Origin: Acidobacteriota bacterium
GTDB lineage: Bacteria > Acidobacteriota > Blastocatellia > Pyrinomonadales > Pyrinomonadaceae
DNA: 6,476 bases
Direction of reading: 5' to 3'
Assembly (NCBI GenBank): GCA_029777145.1
Contig: JAKOSS010000363.1
Span: 1 to 6,476 of the forward strand
Both the position numbers and the translations under genes were made by a program. Positions 1-5,589 of this stretch are shown piece by piece. Each line of letters begins with the position of its first letter. The first letter of the stretch is position 1. The notes beneath the pieces are model-generated. The model did not search any database and was not told the origin of the DNA. It saw only the letters and a program-made list of their open reading frames with translations.

Positions 1-1
1 C

Positions 2-931
2 GACAACACGACCGGACAGGGCCCGTTCCCGGGCTGGTATATCGATGACGTCAAGGTCGTCGGCGGCTACACCTGCTCGATCGCGCCGACCGTGCGATCG
101 CGGGCCGATTTTGACGGTGACGGCAAAACCGATGTTTCGGTCTTCCGCCCAAGCGAAGGAAACTGGTATCTCCTGCGCTCGACGGCCGGATTCCAGTCGA
201 TCAACTTCGGCCTCGCCACGGACACGCTGACACCGGCCGACTTCGACGGCGACGGCAAGGCGGATCTCGCGGTCTACCGGCCGATCGCGGCGTCGGGAAA
301 TCCCGACCTGTGGATCTTCGAATCGGGAAGCTCGACGATCTCGACCCGCGAGTGGGGCACGACCGGCGACGTTCCGCAGATCGGCGATTACGACGGCGAC
401 GGTAAGGCGGACGCGGCGGTCTTCCGCCCGTCGACGAACACCTGGTTCGTTCTCTATTCGAGCGGCGGATCGTTCATCACCGGCTTTGGCGCCGCCGGCG
501 ACATCCCTGTCCGCGCCGATTACGACGGCGACGGACGGACCGACATCGCGATCTTCAGACCTTCGAACAACCAGTGGTGGATCGCGAATTCGAGCGGCGG
601 CGTAACGGCGCAGACGTTCGGCGCGGCGGGCGACAAACTCGTCCCGGCCGATTACGACGGCGACAACAAGGACGATCTCGCGATCTTCCGGCCTTCGACC
701 GGTCAGTGGTGGATCCTCAACAGTTCGACTTCGTCGGCGACGGCGACGACCTTCGGACTCTCGACCGACACGCCGGTTCCGGGTGATTATGACGGCGACG
801 GCAAGGACGACATGGCCATTTACCGGTCTTCAAACGGTCAATGGTGGCTCAACCGTTCGACGTCGGGAGTCTCCGCGATCACGTTCGGGATCGCGACCGA
901 TTCGCCGATTCCGGGAGCCTATATTCCGTAG
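2..931 (+). CDS. C-terminal part of an exported FG-GAP/VCBS-type repeat protein (5' end outside window)
   Basis: The frame is open from the left edge (first full codon at position 2) to the TAG at 929-931, giving 309 residues of a longer protein. The first ~20 residues contain GWYIDDVKVVGGYTC. That pattern is typical of the last strands of jelly-roll/MAM-like domains that follow the catalytic part of secreted bacterial peptidases, so the missing part may be a peptidase, but this is inference. From residue 34 there are six repeats of 44-49 residues, each opening with a D-x-D-G-D-x-K/R-x-D calcium-loop motif followed by a strand such as VSVFRPS and a W-containing strand. The protein ends in PIPGAYIP. 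Six such repeats could fold as a beta-propeller. The block matches the C-terminus of the downstream M36 peptidase repeat for repeat. A GTG at 92 is in frame but lies just before the repeats and inside the continuous coding sequence, so I do not take it as the start. Function beyond an extracellular binding or structural role is not known. Confidence 0.9.
   Translation, partial: DNTTGQGPFPGWYIDDVKVVGGYTCSIAPTVRSRADFDGDGKTDVSVFRPSEGNWYLLRSTAGFQSINFGLATDTLTPADFDGDGKADLAVYRPIAASGNPDLWIFESGSSTISTREWGTTGDVPQIGDYDGDGKADAAVFRPSTNTWFVLYSSGGSFITGFGAAGDIPVRADYDGDGRTDIAIFRPSNNQWWIANSSGGVTAQTFGAAGDKLVPADYDGDNKDDLAIFRPSTGQWWILNSSTSSATATTFGLSTDTPVPGDYDGDGKDDMAIYRSSNGQWWLNRSTSGVSAITFGIATDSPIPGAYIP
101..928 (+). 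repeat. Six tandem FG-GAP/VCBS-type protein repeats, copy A
   Basis: The coding repeats lie at 101-235, 236-382, 383-514, 515-646, 647-781 and 782-913 (45, 49, 44, 44, 45 and 44 residues), with a short tail GAYIP at 914-928. Each opens with the loop DFDGDGKTD or a variant of it; repeat 5 has DYDGDNKDD, with Asn in place of the second Gly. Such Asp-rich loops bind calcium in FG-GAP and EF-hand-like repeats, so calcium binding is inferred. The unit similarity is at protein level; the DNA units have drifted at synonymous sites and do not form near-identical tandem DNA repeats. Confidence 0.88.
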
Positions 932-955
932 TCGCGTTCGGACCTTGTTCGATGC

Positions 956-987
956 ACGCCGGTGTCATTCGTGACGCCGGCGTTTTT
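956..987 (+). terminator. Rho-independent terminator after the repeat protein gene
   Basis: A 12-bp stem pairs 956-967 (acgccggtgtca) with 972-983 (tgacgccggcgt). The only imperfect pair is one G-T wobble. The loop is the stable tetraloop TTCG (968-971), and the stem runs into a T tract at 983-987. It begins 24 bases after the stop codon at 931, where the end of this transcript is expected. It separates this gene from the M36 peptidase gene. Confidence 0.9.
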
Positions 988-1022
988 GTCGGCGCGATGC
1001 GAAGATTGAATCGTTCAAATCA

Positions 1023-1051
1023 TTGACTAACTGAATATTCTGTCTTATTAT
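1023..1051 (+). promoter_or_regulatory. Candidate sigma70-type promoter, distal (P1)
   Basis: TTGACT at 1023-1028 matches the -35 consensus TTGACA at five of six positions. TATTAT at 1046-1051 matches the -10 consensus TATAAT at five of six. The spacer is the ideal 17 bases. Transcription would begin near 1058, giving the M36 gene a leader of about 220 bases. It lies just downstream of the preceding terminator, which fits a new transcription unit. No experimental support; such matches also arise by chance in AT-rich DNA. Confidence 0.5.
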
Positions 1052-1180
1052 TCGACCGTTCAGAATGATATTTGGCGATTCTTTTCGCGAACGGATTTCC
1101 CGATTGCCAGTCTTTTTCTTTCCAACCACGGGATTTGCACGTTCTGGACCGATGTTCAAATTTATTCATAGGTCTGTTCC

Positions 1181-1207
1181 TTGTAAGTAATTTTTCGCCC
1201 TTATATT
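1181..1207 (+). promoter_or_regulatory. Candidate sigma70-type promoter, proximal (P2)
   Basis: TTGTAA at 1181-1186 (four of six consensus bases) is followed by TATATT at 1202-1207 (five of six) with a 15-base spacer. An alternative -10, TATTAA at 1204-1209, gives a 17-base spacer but only four of six matches. Transcription would begin near 1215, about 65 bases before the peptidase start, with the hairpin at 1229-1250 inside the leader. It is weaker than P1; either or both could be used. Confidence 0.35.
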
Positions 1208-1228
1208 AAGGTGATGCCAATTTTTTCG

Positions 1229-1250
1229 GATGCGGCCCGTTTGCCGCATC
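1229..1250 (+). promoter_or_regulatory. Perfect 8-bp inverted repeat in the M36 leader
   Basis: gatgcggc (1229-1236) and gccgcatc (1243-1250) are exact reverse complements around a 6-base loop. The hairpin sits 15 bases before the ribosome binding site. There is no clean T tract after it (the next bases are tcccgtttta), so it is not a classical terminator. It could stabilise the mRNA 5' end, act as a weak attenuator or be an operator; the sequence does not decide between these. Confidence 0.5.
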
Positions 1251-1265
1251 TCCCGTTTTAGCTTT

Positions 1266-1273
1266 GAGGAGGG
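1266..1273 (+). promoter_or_regulatory. Strong ribosome binding site that sets the M36 peptidase start
   Basis: GAGGAGGG is a near-perfect Shine-Dalgarno sequence ending 7 bases before the ATG at 1281. It favours that ATG over the in-frame ATG at 1230, which lies inside the hairpin, lacks a Shine-Dalgarno sequence and would put a non-signal-like segment before the signal peptide. Confidence 0.85.
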
Positions 1274-1280
1274 CTTACAA

Positions 1281-4200
1281 ATGCAGAAAACTTCAACCGC
1301 AGAGGCGCGCAATCCGCTTCTGCTATGCGTCTTTGTTCTGGGCGTGATGGCGGCTTTGGTGATATTGCCGCTTCAGTTCCGAACCGAGGCAGGTGGCCAG
1401 AAGGGTCTTTTTTACAGGACCGAAAGCCACGTACCCGGGCTCGAGAACTATGACATCCGGACGGACAAAGGCGACGAGATCGATAATGCGCTCGTCAAAT
1501 ACCGGCAGAACGCCGGAAAGGATTCGGCGGTCATCGCCGACATCCGCGACGGATTTGTGCGCGGAGAAGAACAACTCCGGCAGCGCGTCCCGTCGCTGAA
1601 AACCGAGTACAACGACGATATCCGGATCCCCGAAGTGATCACACCGGATGTCTGGAAAGCAAGAATCGAACGCCTCACGGCGCCTTCAGCCGAAAAACGT
1701 TCCGAGATCCTGCGCAACTTCGTCAAGGAAAACAACAACCTGCTCGGCGTCAACGATGCCCAGGCTGACCGCCTTGTCGTGACCGCGGATTACATGAATC
1801 CGAGCGGCTATCTCGGGTTTGCGCATCTCGAACAGCGGATCAACGGCGTACCCGTTTTCCGCGGCGAGATCAAGGCCGGTTTCACGAAGTCGGGTGAAAT
1901 GATCCGCGTCATCAACAATTTGGCGCCGGGTCTTGATTACGACAGCGTGTCAACCAATTTCGGCAACCCGCAGGACGCGGTGAATGCGGCCTACCGCAAT
2001 ATCAACGCCGAGCCGACCAAACTCGACCACGAATATAACCCGACGGCGTCGACCGACCTGAAGGCGGTCTTCGGCAACGGCGACTGGGCGACCACGGCCG
2101 AGAAGATGTACTTCCCGACCGAGCCGGGCGTGGCAGTTCCGTCCTGGCGCGTTCTCATCTGGCAGCCGGTCAACGCTTTCTACGTGATCGTTGACAACGA
2201 AGGCCGGATGCTCTGGCGCAAGAACATCACCGAAGATCAGACCCAGTCGGCGACCTACCAGGTTTACGACAACCCGAATTCGTACTTCAACGCAGCCGAC
2301 AGCCCGGCGCCGTTGTCGCCGGGACCGAATGATCCGACGACCAACACGCAGGCTCCCGTCGGAACGCGGACGAACGTCACGCTGATCGGTAACGAAGCTC
2401 CGAACACCTTCAACAACAACGGGTGGATCACGGACGGTGCGAACATCACCGACGGCAACGCCGTCGAAGCCGGTGTCGACCGTGTATCGCCGGATGGCGT
2501 TGACGCACCGGTGACCGGAAGTCCGAACCGGGTCTTCGATTCGACATGGAACCCGGCACCGGGCAATCCCGCGCCTGGCGACGATCCGCTGACGACCCAG
2601 GCCCAACGCGGTGCGGTCATCCAGATGTTCTATCTGATGAACCGTTATCACGACAAACTGTACCTGCTCGGATTCACCGAAGCGGCGCGCAACTTCCAGG
2701 CGACGAACTTTACGGGCCAGGGAGTTGGCGGCGACCGTGTGTCGGCCGAAGGTCAGGATTCATCGGGATCGAACAACGCCAACTTCTCGACTCCGGCTGA
2801 CGGCGGACGCGGACGCATGCAGATGTACCTGTGGACCGGCCCGACGCCCGATTACGATGGAACCGGCGATGCCGAGGTCGTTATCCACGAACACTCGCAC
2901 GGTCTCTCGAACCGTCTCCACGGCAACTCGTCCGGTCTCTCGACCAACATGTCGCGCGGCATGGGCGAAGGCTGGGGCGATTTCTACGGCTACGCGATGC
3001 TTGCCGAGCCGACGGATCCGATCAATGCCGTTTACACGACCGGCGGTTACGCGACGTACCTGCTCGGTGGAATGCAGTCGAACTACTATTATGGTATTCG
3101 CCGCTTCCCGCGGGCACCGATCACGTTCCTCGGACCCAATGGCAAACCGCATAACCCGTTCACGTTCAAATACGTGAATTCAAACTGCGACACGTTCATT
3201 GGAACGACCGCAACGAACCCGAACAGCGCCTATCCGCGCAACCCGGTGATTTCCACCAGCTCGGGCGTCCAGGCTTGCGACCAGGTGCACAACCTCGGCG
3301 AAGTTTGGTCTTCGGCGCTCTGGGAAGTCCGCAACCGGATGGTCACGCGTCTCGGCTTCACGGCCGGAACGAACCGTGTCCTTCAGGTTGTTACGGACGG
3401 CATGAAGCTCGCCCCGAACGGTCCGACGTTCCTTGCGGAACGCGACGCGATCATCTCGGCGGCATCGACCCTTCCGCTGGCACCTGAAGCCGCCGCCGAC
3501 GTCCTCGACGTCCGCGAAGGTTTCCGTGTCAGAGGTATGGGATATTCGGCAAGCATTCAGAATGCCGGAACCGGAGCCAACAACACCGCCGTCACGGAAG
3601 CGTTCGACTCGGCCGACGTGGCCGCGAATGACGGAACCGTCACTTCGGGCAACGGACTTCTCGAACCGAATGAATGCAACACCCTGAACGTTCCGATCGT
3701 GAACAATTCGGCGAATACGGCCACGGGAATCACCGCGGTCCTGACGTCGAACACGCCGGGCATCACGGTGAACCAGGGCAATTCGGCCTATCCCGACATT
3801 ATCGGGGGCGGCGGACCGGTCAACAACACGACTCCGTTCCAGGTATCGGTCGACAACACGGTCGCGTGCTACACGCAGGCCAGCTTTACGTTGACGGTAT
3901 CGTTCACGGGCGGCGGCGGCGGTTCACCGATCGTCAAGAACTTCTCGTTGCCGATCGGAATTCCGGGCAACGCGTACACCTTCACGTCGGGCACGGGAAC
4001 GATCCCGACCGGCGGAGTTCTCGTCGGGGGCAGTCAGGCTGACGATGCGGCGGTTTCGATCCCGCTTCCGTCCGGCTGGACCTCGTCGATCTATGACGTA
4101 CCCGTTACGTCGCTCAGCGCCAGCACCAACGGTATGCTGACGGCGAACGCGACGGCTTCGACGACGTTCACCAACGCGGTTCTTCCGGCCAACGTCGGTG

Positions 4201-5447
4201 GTGTTGGTCAGACGATGTTCCCGTATTGGGACGACATGATCATGACGACCGCGAGAAGCGTCGACGCCGGTATCTTTACGAATACGGTCGGTTCGGCTCC
4301 GAATCGTCAGTTGGTCATCGAATGGAGAGCGCAGCACTTCAACGGCGGCACCGCGGAATCCGGAATTACGTTCAATTTCGCGGCGGTCCTCAACGAAGGC
4401 TCGAGCCAGATCGATTACATCTACACAACGGTCGGCGCGACGGCGAACACGAATGGTTCGTCAGCGACGGTCGGCGTGCAGAAGGCAACCACGGGAACCG
4501 ACTTTACGCAGTTCTCGTTCAACCAGTCGGTGATCACACCGGGCATGAAGCTGACGGCCACGCTGCCTCCGGGACAGTGCACGACCGGCGGCGGAACGTG
4601 TAATTTCGTTCCGGCAAGCTCGCGTGCTGACTTCGACGGCGACGGCAAGACGGATCTTTCGGTCTTCCGCGGCTCCGAAGGCAACTGGTATCTGAACCGT
4701 TCGACGGACGGATTCCAGGTCCTTAATTGGGGTCTCGCAAGCGACGTCCTGACGCCGGGCGACTTCGACGGTGACGGCAAGGCCGATACGGCGATCTTCC
4801 GCGGCAATGCCGACAGCGCTCAGCCGGACTTCTATATCCTGAACAGCAACGGATTCACCCTGACGGGTGCTTCATGGGGCATTCCGGGAGATACTCCGGT
4901 CATCGCTGACTATGACGGCGACGGCAAGTCCGACATCGCGGTCTTCCGCGCGTCGAACAACACCTGGTACGTCATCAACAGCGGCGGCGCTCCGGCAACT
5001 TCCATCACCACGTATGGACAGGCCGGCGACGTTCCGGTCGCGGGTGACTTCGACGGTGACGGCAAGGGCGACCTGACGGTCTATCGCAGCGGAACCTGGC
5101 TGTCGCAGCTTTCGGGCGGCGGTTCGTCGAGCAACTCGCTCGGTTCGGCCGGCGACGTTCTTGTTCCGGCGGACTACGACGGCGACAACAAGGACGACGT
5201 TGCTGTCTTCCGTCCGAGCACCGGCACTTGGTACATCATTAAGAGTTCCGATTCTTCGACGCTGATCACGCCATTCGGCACCAGCGGCGACGTTCCGGTA
5301 CCGGGTGACTACGATGGTGACGGAAAGGACGATCTCGCCATTTACCGTAATGGTCAGTGGTGGGTCAACGCCTCGACTTCGGGAGTTTCGGTACAGAACT
5401 TCGGTATCGCGACCGACAAGCCGATCCCGCGGTCGTACATTCCGTAA
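1281..5447 (+). CDS. Secreted M36 (fungalysin-type) zinc metallopeptidase with C-terminal FG-GAP-type repeats
   Basis: This 1388-residue protein is predicted to be an exported endopeptidase acting outside the cytoplasm. Residues 1-38 form a signal peptide: a hydrophobic core of about 20 residues from residue 12, with possible cleavage after RTEA. Residues ~150-225 match the fungalysin/thermolysin propeptide (LEQRINGVPVFRGEI), and a PepSY-like propeptide part ends near residue 320. The catalytic domain covers ~324-760. HEHSH at 536-540 supplies the zinc ligands H536 and H540 and the catalytic E537; GEGWGD supplies the third ligand, E563. The family segments GIRRFP and VHNLGEVWSSALWEV follow, so all key residues are present. 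A CARDB-like beta-sandwich (~770-893) and a second beta-rich module (~894-1100) come next, then six FG-GAP-type repeats from residue 1115. It is much longer than fungal M36 enzymes (about 600-650 residues) because of the added C-terminal modules. The ATG at 1281 is chosen for its Shine-Dalgarno sequence and signal peptide. The gene appears monocistronic, with a terminator on each side. The natural substrate is unknown. Confidence 0.95.
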   Translation: MQKTSTAEARNPLLLCVFVLGVMAALVILPLQFRTEAGGQKGLFYRTESHVPGLENYDIRTDKGDEIDNALVKYRQNAGKDSAVIADIRDGFVRGEEQLRQRVPSLKTEYNDDIRIPEVITPDVWKARIERLTAPSAEKRSEILRNFVKENNNLLGVNDAQADRLVVTADYMNPSGYLGFAHLEQRINGVPVFRGEIKAGFTKSGEMIRVINNLAPGLDYDSVSTNFGNPQDAVNAAYRNINAEPTKLDHEYNPTASTDLKAVFGNGDWATTAEKMYFPTEPGVAVPSWRVLIWQPVNAFYVIVDNEGRMLWRKNITEDQTQSATYQVYDNPNSYFNAADSPAPLSPGPNDPTTNTQAPVGTRTNVTLIGNEAPNTFNNNGWITDGANITDGNAVEAGVDRVSPDGVDAPVTGSPNRVFDSTWNPAPGNPAPGDDPLTTQAQRGAVIQMFYLMNRYHDKLYLLGFTEAARNFQATNFTGQGVGGDRVSAEGQDSSGSNNANFSTPADGGRGRMQMYLWTGPTPDYDGTGDAEVVIHEHSHGLSNRLHGNSSGLSTNMSRGMGEGWGDFYGYAMLAEPTDPINAVYTTGGYATYLLGGMQSNYYYGIRRFPRAPITFLGPNGKPHNPFTFKYVNSNCDTFIGTTATNPNSAYPRNPVISTSSGVQACDQVHNLGEVWSSALWEVRNRMVTRLGFTAGTNRVLQVVTDGMKLAPNGPTFLAERDAIISAASTLPLAPEAAADVLDVREGFRVRGMGYSASIQNAGTGANNTAVTEAFDSADVAANDGTVTSGNGLLEPNECNTLNVPIVNNSANTATGITAVLTSNTPGITVNQGNSAYPDIIGGGGPVNNTTPFQVSVDNTVACYTQASFTLTVSFTGGGGGSPIVKNFSLPIGIPGNAYTFTSGTGTIPTGGVLVGGSQADDAAVSIPLPSGWTSSIYDVPVTSLSASTNGMLTANATASTTFTNAVLPANVGGVGQTMFPYWDDMIMTTARSVDAGIFTNTVGSAPNRQLVIEWRAQHFNGGTAESGITFNFAAVLNEGSSQIDYIYTTVGATANTNGSSATVGVQKATTGTDFTQFSFNQSVITPGMKLTATLPPGQCTTGGGTCNFVPASSRADFDGDGKTDLSVFRGSEGNWYLNRSTDGFQVLNWGLASDVLTPGDFDGDGKADTAIFRGNADSAQPDFYILNSNGFTLTGASWGIPGDTPVIADYDGDGKSDIAVFRASNNTWYVINSGGAPATSITTYGQAGDVPVAGDFDGDGKGDLTVYRSGTWLSQLSGGGSSSNSLGSAGDVLVPADYDGDNKDDVAVFRPSTGTWYIIKSSDSSTLITPFGTSGDVPVPGDYDGDGKDDLAIYRNGQWWVNASTSGVSVQNFGIATDKPIPRSYIP
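4623..5444 (+). repeat. Six tandem FG-GAP/VCBS-type protein repeats, copy B (end of the M36 peptidase)
   Basis: The repeats lie at 4623-4757, 4758-4904, 4905-5042, 5043-5168, 5169-5303 and 5304-5429 (45, 49, 46, 42, 45 and 42 residues), with a tail RSYIP at 5430-5444. They match copy A in order: repeat 1 starts RADFDGDGKTD in both, repeat 2 is the long 49-residue form in both, repeat 5 has DGDNKDD in both and repeat 6 ends PIPxxYIP in both. By hand alignment repeat 1 is identical at 36 of 45 positions and repeat 5 at 31 of 45. Repeat 4 is the most divergent, shortened and rich in Gly/Ser. Confidence 0.88.
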
Positions 5448-5471
5448 GCAAGGTTGTTAAACCCAAGGACT

Positions 5472-5508
5472 TCGGCCGGCGGCATTCGTGTCGCCGGCCG
5501 ATTTATTT
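5472..5508 (+). terminator. Rho-independent terminator after the M36 peptidase gene
   Basis: A 13-bp stem pairs 5472-5484 (tcggccggcggca) with 5489-5501 (tgtcgccggccga), with one G-T wobble and a TTCG loop at 5485-5488. The T-rich tail TTTATTT follows at 5502-5508. The core stem starts 25 bases after the stop codon. The apex CATTCGTG is identical to that of the terminator at 956-987. Confidence 0.87.
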
Positions 5509-5537
5509 GCGGATGAAGAGATTTAACTTCGCCAAAA

Positions 5538-5567
5538 TTGCCATGAATACTCACCCGGAAGTAAAAT
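5538..5567 (+). promoter_or_regulatory. ppk1: Candidate sigma70-type promoter of ppk1
   Basis: TTGCCA (5538-5543) and TAAAAT (5562-5567) each match consensus at five of six positions, with an 18-base spacer. The site lies between the upstream terminator and ppk1. Transcription would start near 5574, leaving a very short leader before the ribosome binding site at 5581. If correct, ppk1 is transcribed independently of the peptidase gene. Confidence 0.55.
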
Positions 5568-5589
5568 CGTCCCTGCATTCGGAGTTTTT

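Larger units (their letters stand above)
988..1280 (+). other. Intergenic region and probable 5' leader of the M36 peptidase gene
   Basis: About 290 bases without a convincing gene lie between the first terminator and the peptidase start. The stretch is more AT-rich than its surroundings. It holds two candidate promoters (1023-1051 and 1181-1207), a perfect 8-bp hairpin (1229-1250) and the ribosome binding site (1266-1273). The octamer gttcaaat occurs twice (1013-1020 and 1154-1161), and there is a short palindrome ttcgcgaa at 1084-1091; both may be chance. A 64-codon minus-strand frame crosses this region but reads through the terminator and resembles no family I know. Confidence 0.6.

Noticed and set aside
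101..928. Tandem DNA repeat or CRISPR-like array
   Set aside because: The periodicity of about 132-147 bases comes from protein repeats within a continuous reading frame. Units vary in length and sequence and there are no identical direct repeats with unique spacers.
965..1159. 64-codon minus-strand frame in the intergenic region
   Set aside because: It runs through the terminator stem and candidate promoter P1, is rich in Arg/Lys/Asn without any recognisable pattern, and has no convincing ribosome binding site.
1229..1250. Hairpin as an intrinsic terminator
   Set aside because: The stem is short and is not followed by a T tract on either strand, so termination is unlikely without another factor.
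1230..1280. Longer M36 reading frame starting at ATG 1230
   Set aside because: This ATG lies inside the 1229-1250 hairpin, has no Shine-Dalgarno sequence and would add 17 residues in front of a normal signal peptide. ATG 1281 has GAGGAGGG at ideal spacing.
1950..2651. 233-codon minus-strand frame antisense to the M36 gene
   Set aside because: It is very rich in Arg and Val and lies opposite conserved propeptide and peptidase coding sequence. This is the usual shadow frame of GC-rich genes.
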